A stretch of 64,000 bases of DNA, taken from contig CALUCD010000002.1 of NCBI GenBank assembly GCA_943914465.1, forward strand, positions 186,001-250,000, written 5' to 3'. Origin of the DNA: an uncultured Corynebacterium sp. GTDB lineage: Bacteria > Actinomycetota > Actinomycetes > Mycobacteriales > Mycobacteriaceae. The notes under the pieces are model-generated. The model was not told the origin of the DNA. It ran no database searches and saw nothing but the letters and a program-made list of their open reading frames with translations. Of the stretch, positions 53,901 through 60,892 are shown one piece after another. Both the position numbers and the translations under genes were made by a program. Numbering within the stretch: the stretch's first letter is position 1; each line of letters begins with the position of its first letter.

Positions 53901-54284
53901 GCAGTGTTCGCATGGCGGCATCGGGGTGAGACTGGCCCAGCTGCTGCCGGGGCAAGCGTCCAGCCTGGCCGGTCCCACACCGTGCTCACCGTTGCCGTGC
54001 CGACGCTCGCCGCGGTGGCCGCAGGCCCTGTTGCCGGTGTTCCTGCCGCGGTGCTTGCCTGGGTGGTGCGCCGGTTCACGCTCATCCCCTCGGCGTGGCT
54101 CACCGGCGGGGCACTGACCTTCGCAGGGTGCTGGCTGGCGCGCGCCCCCTGGCCCGCGGCGAACTACGCGGGCGATTCGTGGCTACTTGCCGTGGCGGGT
54201 TGCTTCGCCGTCGCGTGTCTTGGGTGGCCGGATGCGCCCAGCGACCGCACCAGCCGCGCCCCCGGAACCTCGACGAGCTCGTAG
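50904..54284 (+). CDS. aftD: alpha-(1->3)-arabinofuranosyltransferase AftD
   Basis: This 1126-residue GT-C enzyme builds the arabinan of arabinogalactan. An N-terminal set of about ten membrane helices (residues 30-430) contains the loop AADTKFDLTANPGGFLRGAL with the expected acidic catalytic region. A large extracytoplasmic domain with carbohydrate-binding-like beta regions (about 450-970) and three or four C-terminal helices follow. Length and the DUF3367 layout fit AftD. The 3' end overlaps the convergent acyltransferase gene by 121 bp. The start ATG 50904 lies 89 bp after the DUF2613-like gene. Confidence 0.92.
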   Translation: MPTAPRWVPRRVFPWVSRRPNISHWPDPPGGRALWLGCLALTLLSFFQPPGRIAADTKFDLTANPGGFLRGALHAWTDAFPLGQMQNQAYGYLFPQGLFFWLAELASASVARVSPAPVEIPSWLAQRVWWALLLCVAYSGTLILARRLGITLPLAAVAAASLYALSPRILTTLTAISSEAWPVALVPWTLIPLVPLMTLVPRALRRTPTWPRLAAAALPVAAMGGVNATATAAACLPAAIYLLARGRIKAAAGFTLGALAVSAWWIGPLFVLGHYSPPFTEFIESATVTTSWLSPVEILRGATSWAPFVDAERTAGFLLVGEPTFIIATCAVAALGLAGLARADFPQRHAFVVMFSVGFAILASAHMGISLYDASLAPLRNLHKFDPLVRLPLTLGVGWLLVGVHTSRTSDAAARDTATTPTATTTAKAAAKTTAALLAAAIAIAPAWSLRLLPEGTWRSIPEDWIAAGQWLDQHAAHTRTLVVPAVPFARQEWGWTRDEPIQALTSSRFAFRDAIPLVDPEAIRGLDGQVGSVDTHALRAIGVGAVIVRHDLEKQPDTPDLGEPSARFGALDVHLLEPARDMMITGDAALPVDAGGEALPLLWRELGYFPAQLTGADTGTHHGTDEPAPAIITDTPALAARNYGTLNGAQSAHLVSLDEDTTVHNRLKDYPSAGRRTGVSTFVTAVEDAVSSEPADPADISVRASSSAADAGAFGGAQASKSLTAAFDGIDDTAWWPAPGDGRGWIEFTSTTETISITATEDTTVTVTTTSTPPAADDAHVDQPAASSTREVSLVADQPRTFRVSTGPASTVRVALTEPVGIAEIEAGIRRIVNVEGTADAYFFQRLFPATDVMQRRFTTATDARWQLSAPATIDGTEHAEGATVALSAGPHELITDAETILLTSSELALPGWKSFDGTVEAAATPRTIVTTRGFNEGLRARVGEVELVPTRVDASTQAFLLPPNLTGEFVMYHAGDAPYRRSLAVGGAVSLLTALLCAVFAWRHRGETGPAAAGASVQPGRSHTVLTVAVPTLAAVAAGPVAGVPAAVLAWVVRRFTLIPSAWLTGGALTFAGCWLARAPWPAANYAGDSWLLAVAGCFAVACLGWPDAPSDRTSRAPGTSTSS

Positions 54285-55252
54285 GAGATAAAGCTCACCG
54301 CCACCCCCACTACGACGGTAAACACCAGCACCAGCAGGAAATGCCCGCTCAGCAACGGCACGCCCAGCACCGGGAATGCGAAGTAAAGGACCGCCACGTG
54401 CCAGAGGAACAGCGAGTACGACCACTTGCCTAGGGTGCGCATGACAGGTGAGGCGAGCACCCCTGCGCGCTCTGGCCTTGGCGCTTGGTCTACCCCACCC
54501 CCGCGCCCGAGCGCGTATGGCATGACAAAACATGCCGCAAATACCGTGCCGAGGATGACCCGCGCGTTGAACTCCGCCGGCGTGGGGTGCGCCAGCCCGG
54601 GCGGGCCAATCACGCCCGCAAACCACGCAAACCCCAGCCCCGCCAGTGGGAATGGCCAACGCGGCCCTAGGTAGCGCACGCCTGAACGCTCGAGTTCCGC
54701 GCAGAGCATCCCCACGGCGAACCAGGGCAGGTACGAGGGCGGCCAAATTTGCAGGTTGAGCACGGTAGCGCTCTCAAGTGGGGCAATGAGGTGCGGCCAC
54801 AGCAATCCGACGAGGACCCCTGCGGCGATCAGCGCCCGCCGCACCCGCGGCGAACGGCGTGCGTACAAAGGAACGACAAGGTAGAACGCAACCTCAACGC
54901 ACAGCGACCACAGGTGGGTCAGCCCCGCGACGAGCCCGTCGGGCACGTAGATTTGCAGCAGGAACAGGTTGGCACACACCTGGCCGGCTGACAGGGTGCT
55001 CAGCGGCGGGAGCACCGCCATGACCACCACCACGCACACCACGTACGCGGGCGCGATGCGCGCCAGCCGCCGCTGGTAATACCCGGTGCGGATCCCTCCC
55101 CTGAGCAGGAGAAACGCCGACAGCGCGTAGAACACAGCCACGAAATAGTCGAAGCGTTCGAATAAGACCGACTCGGTGCCGGTTTGAAACGCCACGTGGG
55201 TGACCACAATGCCCAACGCTGCCACGGCGCGCAGGCCGTCGAGTTCAGGCAA
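54164..55252 (-). CDS. acyltransferase 3 family (OafA-type) membrane acyltransferase
   Basis: This 362-residue membrane protein has about ten helices. PELDGLRAVAALGIVVTHVAF carries the family H near residue 19, AYVVCVVVVMAVLPPL follows the second Arg-rich loop, and WSYSLFLWHVAVLYF is near 300. The start appears to be TTG 55252, just before PELDGLR. It probably acylates an envelope glycan or lipid, in keeping with aftD and the glycan genes around it. Its last 40 codons overlap aftD on the opposite strand. Confidence 0.88.
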   Translation of the reverse strand: MPELDGLRAVAALGIVVTHVAFQTGTESVLFERFDYFVAVFYALSAFLLLRGGIRTGYYQRRLARIAPAYVVCVVVVMAVLPPLSTLSAGQVCANLFLLQIYVPDGLVAGLTHLWSLCVEVAFYLVVPLYARRSPRVRRALIAAGVLVGLLWPHLIAPLESATVLNLQIWPPSYLPWFAVGMLCAELERSGVRYLGPRWPFPLAGLGFAWFAGVIGPPGLAHPTPAEFNARVILGTVFAACFVMPYALGRGGGVDQAPRPERAGVLASPVMRTLGKWSYSLFLWHVAVLYFAFPVLGVPLLSGHFLLVLVFTVVVGVAVSFISYELVEVPGARLVRSLGASGHPRHATAKQPATASSHESPA

Positions 55253-55270
55253 TACGTTAAGGTTTCCGAT

Positions 55271-56071
55271 GTGGCCATTGTAGGAGCCGGCAGGCGCACC
55301 CTGCTGTACGCGGGCGCGATCATCGCCGTCTGCTTCGCGCTCAACCTCATCGCGCCGCTGGTCATCTCATCGCAGCGCACGTTGACGCCGGGCACGACAA
55401 CGATGCTTTTCGACGGCCCCTCCAACCCCACCGTCACCATCACCCTCACCGACCCTGAACAGGATGCGAAAGACGGCGCTGATGAGGAGGGTCTGGTGGC
55501 AACTACTGAGGTAGCTGGCCTGCCGGGTGAGGCCGAAGCGTTCACGGATCGTTTTCTGATCAACCCCACGACCCACTACCCCTTGGGCGAGCGGCATGGT
55601 CTCGGGGTGTTGTTTCCGTATCAACCTGAGCGACGCTCCTACCCGTTCTATGACTTCTTCGGCGCTTCCGCAGACGATCACGTGGCTTTACTTGATTACG
55701 TTGGCAACGGTTCCGTGGGCGGGTTGGAGACTCATAAGTATCACGGCACGTTGAGCGGCGGTGTGGAGCGCACCGTCGACGTCGAGCGACGCACCGGCCG
55801 TATCCTCAGCGAAGTGTGGACTGCCCCAACCAACGCAGACCGCGGTGACAGCACAGACCGCGCCGCCAGCACAGACAGCTCTCGCAGTGCTGGCGGGGAG
55901 GTGCAGATGTGGGTGTTGGCGGAGGCGTCGAAAAGCGAAGCCCTTGACCTCGCCCGCTCCGAGGTGCGCGTGCTGTTCGCGCTGCAGGTGCTAGCGCTGG
56001 TGACCCGGGTGATCGCGGCGGCGGCACTGCTGTGGGCGGTCGCCCGGGTGCTGGTGGGCCGTGCCCGATAA
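55271..56071 (+). CDS. DUF3068 (PorA family-like) membrane protein
   Basis: This 266-residue protein has an N-terminal membrane helix (about 12-34), an outer beta-rich domain (YPFYDFFGASADDHVALLDY near 120; YHGTLSGGVERTVDVERRTG near 160) and a C-terminal helix (about 235-260). GTG 55271 follows TAAGGT by 7 bp (leaderless), and the divergent acyltransferase start is 18 bp away. Residues near 188-205 come from three 18-bp repeat units. It overlaps the next gene by 11 bp. Confidence 0.85.
   Translation: MAIVGAGRRTLLYAGAIIAVCFALNLIAPLVISSQRTLTPGTTTMLFDGPSNPTVTITLTDPEQDAKDGADEEGLVATTEVAGLPGEAEAFTDRFLINPTTHYPLGERHGLGVLFPYQPERRSYPFYDFFGASADDHVALLDYVGNGSVGGLETHKYHGTLSGGVERTVDVERRTGRILSEVWTAPTNADRGDSTDRAASTDSSRSAGGEVQMWVLAEASKSEALDLARSEVRVLFALQVLALVTRVIAAAALLWAVARVLVGRAR
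55834..55887 (+). repeat. 18-bp in-frame tandem repeat, three diverged units, in the DUF3068 gene
   Basis: Units start at 55834, 55852 and 55870 and share the core GCAGACCGC or CACAGAC followed by a closing CAG. They encode a Ser/Thr/Asp/Arg linker on the outer side of the membrane. Confidence 0.7.
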
Positions 56072-57548
56072 CCCGCCCGTTCACCTGCGGGGCGCGGCAC
56101 CGCGCTGGCCGGACGCGGCGCTGCGGGCCTACGGGGGGCTGCTCGTCGCCGCGCTGACCTGGCCGTTTTTGATGCCCGGCGAGGCGTACGCGCTGCGCGA
56201 CATGATGGTGTTTCCGGAGATGGCGCTCACCCGCGCCGCGCTGGGGTTTGGTGATCTGGCGGCGCGCAACGTCCCGCAGGACGCGCTGTTGGGCATCCTG
56301 CCATGGCCCGTACTTGCAGTGCGGGTGGTCATGGTCGGCGCGGCCGCTGTGGCGGCATGGGCGGGTTACAGACTGGGGCGCGGGGCGTGGGGCAAAGCCG
56401 CGGCGATGACGGTGGCGGTGTGGAATCCATTTGTGGTGGAACGCCTGCTGCAGGGGCACTGGTCGGTGGTAGCGGCCGCGTGGCTACTGCCTGCGGTGGC
56501 ACTAGCCTGGTCCCGGGTACACGACGCGCCGGCACATGCACTGCCTGGCGCGGTGTTCGCACAGTGGCTCGCCTCGCTGACACCGACCGGGGCACTCGCG
56601 GCGGCCGTGTTCTCCCGCGGGTGGCGCGGCCTTCTCATCTCGGCGCTGACCTGCGCACCGTGGGCTATCGCCGGAATTGTGGCAGCAACCAGCTCCCCGA
56701 CGGCTGCCTCCGCTGCCGCATTCGCACCCCGCGCTGAAACACACGTGGGCACCCTCGGCGCGCTCATGGGTCTTGGCGGCATATGGAACGGGCAGGCGGT
56801 GCCGGCCTCCCGCGGGGTCGGATTCGCCCTGTTCGGGGTGGCGTTCTTCATCGTCATCGCCTTCGGTTGGCGCGCCGTGCCGCGCCGCTGGCTCGCCCTT
56901 GCGGGGTGCGGGTATGCCGTCGCGCTGTTGTCGTGGGCTGGTTGGTTGACCCCGATCATCACCAGCGTGCCTGGGGGCGGGTTGCTTCGCGACGCTCAAA
57001 AGTGGCTCATCCTCACCTTCCCCGCCTTTGTCACCGCCGCCGGCGCCCTGCCCGCCCGGCGCGCAGCCGCCGCACTGATGCTGGCAATCCTGCAGGTCCC
57101 CGACGCTCCCGTCGCCGTTGCGGCACTGGCCCCCACCACGGTTGCGGTTCCTGACGTCGATCACCGTGGTCGCGATGTCCTCTTCGTTGACCGCCCCGCG
57201 CTGGTGCGCATCAGTGCGGGTATTGCGCCTGGTGGTGACGTTATCGCTGTCGATCCGGCCCCGAAAGCGATGAACGTGGTCGAGTCGGGAGCGCTGCGTG
57301 TCGACGCCACCGTCATCGACCCACCTTCCCCCCGCTGGCGCGCCGCCCACGCGGCGGTGGACAACCCGCACACGCTGCGGGAGCTGGGCGTTGGCCTGGT
57401 GGTATATCCCACAGAAGGCGGGTACGCGGTGGTAGATACTGGCGCCCCGGCGCGTGGGTTGCCGCCACTGGGTGTGGCACTTTTCGCGCTGTGGTGCGTG
57501 GTGCCGTTGGTCCCCATGATCCGCCGGTTTGGTGACGCATCCCCTTAG
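56061..57548 (+). CDS. polytopic membrane protein, GT-C-like, unknown function
   Basis: This 495-residue protein has about ten hydrophobic helices up to residue 350, a soluble extracytoplasmic part (about 355-465) and one last helix. The first loop contains YALRDMMVFPEMALTRAALG with acidic residues, placed as in GT-C sugar transferases. The start GTG 56061 overlaps the DUF3068 gene by 11 bp, so the two are coupled. Envelope glycan neighbours support a role in that pathway, but I cannot name the family. Confidence 0.72.
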   Translation: MPDNPPVHLRGAAPRWPDAALRAYGGLLVAALTWPFLMPGEAYALRDMMVFPEMALTRAALGFGDLAARNVPQDALLGILPWPVLAVRVVMVGAAAVAAWAGYRLGRGAWGKAAAMTVAVWNPFVVERLLQGHWSVVAAAWLLPAVALAWSRVHDAPAHALPGAVFAQWLASLTPTGALAAAVFSRGWRGLLISALTCAPWAIAGIVAATSSPTAASAAAFAPRAETHVGTLGALMGLGGIWNGQAVPASRGVGFALFGVAFFIVIAFGWRAVPRRWLALAGCGYAVALLSWAGWLTPIITSVPGGGLLRDAQKWLILTFPAFVTAAGALPARRAAAALMLAILQVPDAPVAVAALAPTTVAVPDVDHRGRDVLFVDRPALVRISAGIAPGGDVIAVDPAPKAMNVVESGALRVDATVIDPPSPRWRAAHAAVDNPHTLRELGVGLVVYPTEGGYAVVDTGAPARGLPPLGVALFALWCVVPLVPMIRRFGDASP

Positions 57549-57564
57549 AGTGATATAAATCACA
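57549..57564 (+). promoter_or_regulatory. GlxR (CRP-type) operator-like site
   Basis: AGTGA-TATAAA-TCACA matches the corynebacterial GlxR consensus TGTGA-N6-TCACA at nine of ten arm positions, with TA in the centre. It lies immediately after the 57548 stop codon and about 190 bp upstream of the gene at 57755, which it could control at a distance. Confidence 0.6.
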
Positions 57565-57754
57565 CCCGCGGATTTCGATTTCGGATAGACTATCTACCTG
57601 CACTTTTCCGAAAATTAGTTGATCTGTACCCATAAATGGCGCTTGCCAACCGTGGATGTGCTTGCATCATTTGCCACCCGTTCTTAAAGTGAATTTCAGA
57701 TGAACACAAGGTTACGTGTACTAGCGCGACCTGAAGGAGAGAAAGGAGGCCCCA

Positions 57755-58108
57755 GTGCCTAACCAAGGCAAGGTGAAACCAACACACCCGGCCTTCACCT
57801 CCCGCCGTTTCACGAAAGACACCAACCGCTGCATGCGAAAGGACACACAAACCATGCACACCTTCACTGATATCAACAACGTCAACTTCTCGATCGTCCG
57901 CGAACGCGCCCTGCGCAACATCCGCGAAGAGCTCATCGCCGAGTGGTCTGACCGCTTCGACACCCTTGAGATCGGCGACGCCTTCGACTCCGTCGTTCGG
58001 ACCCACCGCAAGTCCGCGGTGGTGGAGGACTACCTGCCCATCCTCGTTGAGGCAGAGATGAAAAACCGCCTGCGCGACGGCCAGCTCTTCCCGGCCAACG
58101 CCGCCTAG
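57755..58108 (+). CDS. small helical protein (three-helix-bundle-type), unknown function
   Basis: This protein has up to 117 residues. GTG 57755 has AAAGGAGG 5 nt upstream, the strongest ribosome site in the window. A second start, ATG 57854, also has GAAAGGA 10 nt upstream and gives an 84-residue protein starting MHTFTDINNVNFSIVRERAL. The conserved-looking part is the helical region from there on (FDTLEIGDAFDSVVRTHR). The first 33 codons are basic and may be a leader or an extension. Such small proteins are typical of corynebacteria and unassigned. A terminator follows at 58138. Confidence 0.7.
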   Translation: MPNQGKVKPTHPAFTSRRFTKDTNRCMRKDTQTMHTFTDINNVNFSIVRERALRNIREELIAEWSDRFDTLEIGDAFDSVVRTHRKSAVVEDYLPILVEAEMKNRLRDGQLFPANAA

Positions 58109-58137
58109 CGTTCATCAGCGTTCATCAGCGTTGTGTC

Positions 58138-58178
58138 AGCCGTCACGGTTACCGATTCGGTGCCCGTGACGGCTCTTT
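58138..58178 (+). terminator. rho-independent terminator after the 57755 gene
   Basis: AGCCGTCACGG pairs with CCGTGACGGCT (11 bp, 15-nt loop) and is followed by CTTTCT. Confidence 0.88.
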
Positions 58179-58209
58179 CTGCTAAGGTTTCCGGGCAAGT
58201 CGGTAGCGC

Positions 58210-58312
58210 GCGCGGTTTAGCGAACGTCAAACCCATGCCCCGAGGGTAAGAGGGGCTCATGGCGCCCTGCTGGTTGCTCGGGGCCGAGGAGTTCGACTCT
58301 CCTCACCGCACA
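58210..58312 (+). ncRNA. candidate tRNA-like structured RNA upstream of the DIP1984-family gene
   Basis: The stretch lies between two terminator-like hairpins and can form an acceptor-like stem (GCGCGGT at 58210-58216 with ACCGCAC at 58305-58311, one C-A mismatch). A T-arm-like hairpin (GAGGAG/CTCCTC around TTCGACT) abuts it directly, and a perfect 8-bp stem (GCCCCGAG at 58237-58244 with CTCGGGGC) closes a 32-nt loop. There is no normal D-arm or anticodon arm, so it is not a functional tRNA. The T-loop sequence TTCGA is what makes it look tRNA-derived. No open frame covers it. Confidence 0.4.
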
Positions 58313-58350
58313 GACCGCAACCCGCATTACGCACACGCGTACAGCGCAAA

Positions 58351-58374
58351 ACCCCGCAGGTCAGTTTGCGGGGT
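58351..58374 (+). terminator. hairpin between the candidate RNA and the DIP1984-family gene
   Basis: ACCCCGCA pairs with TGCGGGGT (8 bp, 8-nt loop). There is no T-run after it, so termination is not certain; it could be a 3' boundary of the upstream RNA. The next 86 bp hold TTGACG near 58431 and the AAAGGAG site of the following gene. Confidence 0.5.
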
Positions 58375-58460
58375 CGCACAGTGCACTACCGCGACGTTGG
58401 AAACCGCGCACGTGAGGGTGGGTTCGGGGACTTGACGTTTTCTATCAAAGGAGACCCCGC

Positions 58461-58916
58461 ATGCTGCTCGCCGAGGCCCTCGCCCGCCGCGCTGAAGCCC
58501 AGGACCGGCTGAACAAGGTTCAGGAACGCCTGATTTCGGTCGCGCGCGTCCAAGAAGGCGACGCTCCGGAGGAGAACCCACAGACCCTGCTCAGCGAGGG
58601 GGAAGGCCTGCTCGAAGAAATTGAGGCACTGGTCTGCCGCATCAACTACACCAACTCGCGCACCAACTTCGACGAGCAGACCACATTGACTGACGCCATC
58701 GCCCGCCGCGATGGCCTCCTCCGCGCCCGGCGTCTCTACAACGCCGTGGCCGATGCCGCCTCAACGCGCCAAGACCGCTACTCGCGCAACGAGATCCGAT
58801 ACGTTTCCACCCTGAGCGTGGCCGACCTACGCGCGAGCGCTGACCGCCTGTCCAAGGAGTACCGCGAACTGGACACCCGCATCCAGCAGCTCAACTGGAC
58901 CACCGAGCTGCTCTAG
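58461..58916 (+). CDS. DIP1984 family (DUF6847, septicolysin-like) protein
   Basis: This 151-residue all-helical protein starts LLAEALARRAEAQDRLNKVQ. It has CRINYTNSRTNFDEQTTLTD near residue 62 and ends RELDTRIQQLNWTTELL, which I recognise as the DIP1984 family named from C. diphtheriae. AAAGGAG lies 8 nt before the ATG. Function is not established. It directly follows the candidate tRNA-like RNA. Confidence 0.85.
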   Translation: MLLAEALARRAEAQDRLNKVQERLISVARVQEGDAPEENPQTLLSEGEGLLEEIEALVCRINYTNSRTNFDEQTTLTDAIARRDGLLRARRLYNAVADAASTRQDRYSRNEIRYVSTLSVADLRASADRLSKEYRELDTRIQQLNWTTELL

Positions 58917-58946
58917 AACAACTGCCCCACCGGTTTGCTCTCGCGC

Positions 58947-60059
58947 TCAGCTGACCACGCTTTGCAACACCTGCGCAAACCTGCGGCCAGTGTCCTGCCA
59001 GGAGAACCGCCCCGCCCACTGGCGCGCCGCGGCAGACATTTCGTCGCGTCGGCGCGCATCAAGTCTGACCGCCGCCGCAACCGCCTCACAGTACGCCGCC
59101 GCCGCAGCAGACGCCGCCGCAGCAGACGCCGTGGCCTCCCCTGCGCTCACCAGCCACCCGGTCTCCCCGTCGTGGATCGATTCGCGCACACCACCAGCGT
59201 CGGCGAACGCAATGGTCGGCACCCCATGCTGCGCCGCTTCAATGACCGCCAGGCCCCACCCCTCCTTGCGTGAGGGCATGAGGTGGATTGCGGCGCGCTC
59301 CAGCAGCGCGTGCTTGTGCGCCTCCGACACGTGACCGTGAAAGACCACCTTATCCCCATACGGCGCGGCGTATTCTCGCAGCTTGTCTTCCCACCAGCCA
59401 GACCCGACCACATCCAGCACCACCCCCTCAAGCCCAGCTACGGCGTCGATCGCCAGCTCAAGGCGCTTGTGGGGCACGAGGCGCGAGAGGGTGATGAGGT
59501 GGGTGCGGGTGGCGTCGACAAGCGAAGGCACATCAGCAGGCACCGGATCCACCCCGTTCTCCACGATCTCAATATCGCCCCCGCGTACCCCGAGCGCCAC
59601 CAAGTCGCGCCGCGACGCCTCCGACACCGTGACGTAGCGCGCCCCGCGGTACACACGCGGGGCCACCCTCGACTCCAGGTACCACCCCAGCCGACCAACG
59701 ATCGGGCCTGCAACCGGCCACTGTTCGCGGTGACAGTGGTGGGTGAGCAACACCACCGGCCGGCGGGTGAACGCACGCGCGAAAAACGGGATGCCATTTT
59801 GCGTATCCACAATGACGTCCGGGCGGTTGCGCCAGATCGACCACGGGGCGCGCACATAGACCCCGTACTTGCCCCCGGCGCGCTCGTATCTCACCCCAGC
59901 ACGACGCGAGCGCCGCGGTGCATCCGTATGCTTCGCCGTGCGGTAAATCACCTCATGACCCGCCGCCGCAAGGTACTCACCGACGCGCTCAAGATAACGC
60001 TCAGACCCGCCGCCCTGCGGGTGGGTAGTGTCGCGCCAGCACATCAGCAGTATCTTCAT
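58947..60059 (-). CDS. glycosyltransferase family 4
   Basis: This 370-residue GT-B enzyme has the N-terminal MKILLMCWRDTTHPQGGGSE donor/acceptor region, ENGVDPVP near residue 180 and the GT4 motif EGWGLAVIEAAQHGVPTIA near 285. An Ala-rich stretch near 325-345 is encoded by a 15-bp tandem repeat (59098-59127). ATG 60059 lies only 4 bp from the divergent methyltransferase ATG; TACGGT 8 bp upstream suggests a leaderless start. It likely transfers a sugar from a nucleotide donor in envelope glycolipid synthesis. Confidence 0.93.
   Translation of the reverse strand: MKILLMCWRDTTHPQGGGSERYLERVGEYLAAAGHEVIYRTAKHTDAPRRSRRAGVRYERAGGKYGVYVRAPWSIWRNRPDVIVDTQNGIPFFARAFTRRPVVLLTHHCHREQWPVAGPIVGRLGWYLESRVAPRVYRGARYVTVSEASRRDLVALGVRGGDIEIVENGVDPVPADVPSLVDATRTHLITLSRLVPHKRLELAIDAVAGLEGVVLDVVGSGWWEDKLREYAAPYGDKVVFHGHVSEAHKHALLERAAIHLMPSRKEGWGLAVIEAAQHGVPTIAFADAGGVRESIHDGETGWLVSAGEATASAAAASAAAAAYCEAVAAAVRLDARRRDEMSAAARQWAGRFSWQDTGRRFAQVLQSVVS
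59098..59127. repeat. 15-bp in-frame tandem repeat in the GT4 gene
   Basis: GCCGCCGCAGCAGAC occurs twice without mismatch at 59098 and 59113. It encodes part of an Ala/Ser run in the C-terminal helix region. Confidence 0.8.
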
Positions 60060-60063
60060 CGCT

Positions 60064-60819
60064 ATGTACCGTACCCGCCGCCTCGCGCGTCTCTCACGCT
60101 CGCTGCGCCTCTTGCGCTCGTTTCCGTACGAGCAATACCGCCCGCGCATCTTCTACGAAGGGTTAGCCGAGGACACAGTGCAGCTTATCGACGCCCTCTC
60201 GCGCGACCTCACCGGCCACCCCCTCACCGGCGCCCGCGTGCTCGATGTCGGCGGCGGACCTGGATACTTCGCCACCGCCTTCGGCCAGCAACCCTACGGT
60301 GCGCACTACATCGGGTTGGAGCCCGACGCCTCCGAGATGTCGGCCGCTGGCATCACCGGCTACGGCGCCGTGCGTGGTGATGCGCTCGCCCTGCCATTCG
60401 CAGACGCCACCTTCGACGTTGTCTATTCCTCCAACGTCGCCGAGCACATCCCCAACTGGCAGGCAATGGGTGAAGAAATGCTGCGGGTGGCCAAACCCGG
60501 TGGGCTTGTGGTGATCAGCTACACCGTCTGGCTTGGCCCCTTCGGCGGGCACGAAACCGGCCTGTGGCAGCACTACATCGGCGGCGAATACGCCCGCCGC
60601 CGCTTTGAGCACACCCACGGCCACCCGCCGAAAAACATCTGGGGCCAGTCCCTGTTCGCCGTCTCTGCCGCCGAGGGTTTGCGCTGGGCGCACGCAACCG
60701 GCCAGCTCGCCTTCGCGTTTCCGCGCTACCACCCCGCCTGGGCATGGTGGGTGACCCGCGTGCCGCTGCTGCGCGAGTTCGCAGTGTCGAACCTTGTGCT
60801 CGCGCTGGTGAAGCGGTGA
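60064..60819 (+). CDS. SAM-dependent methyltransferase (class I)
   Basis: This 251-residue protein has the SAM-binding motif VLDVGGGPGYFATAF near residue 60, GDALALPFADATFDVVYSSN near 105 and VAEHIPNWQAMGEEMLRV after it. TATCTT lies 7 bp before ATG 60064 and no Shine-Dalgarno is present, so the mRNA is probably leaderless. It is divergent from the GT4 gene by 4 bp, an arrangement that suggests shared control and a common glycolipid or glycan pathway. Confidence 0.92.
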   Translation: MYRTRRLARLSRSLRLLRSFPYEQYRPRIFYEGLAEDTVQLIDALSRDLTGHPLTGARVLDVGGGPGYFATAFGQQPYGAHYIGLEPDASEMSAAGITGYGAVRGDALALPFADATFDVVYSSNVAEHIPNWQAMGEEMLRVAKPGGLVVISYTVWLGPFGGHETGLWQHYIGGEYARRRFEHTHGHPPKNIWGQSLFAVSAAEGLRWAHATGQLAFAFPRYHPAWAWWVTRVPLLREFAVSNLVLALVKR

Positions 60820-60892
60820 CGGCCGCTGCAACGCGCCTGCGTGCCAGTTTTGGGTAACCACGTTGGGCGATTACCCTCCACAGCACTCCGGC

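Noticed and set aside
58210..58312. Selenocysteine tRNA or ordinary long-arm tRNA
   Set aside because: The acceptor plus T stack is 13 bp but no D-arm, no TCA or other anticodon loop in the right place can be drawn.
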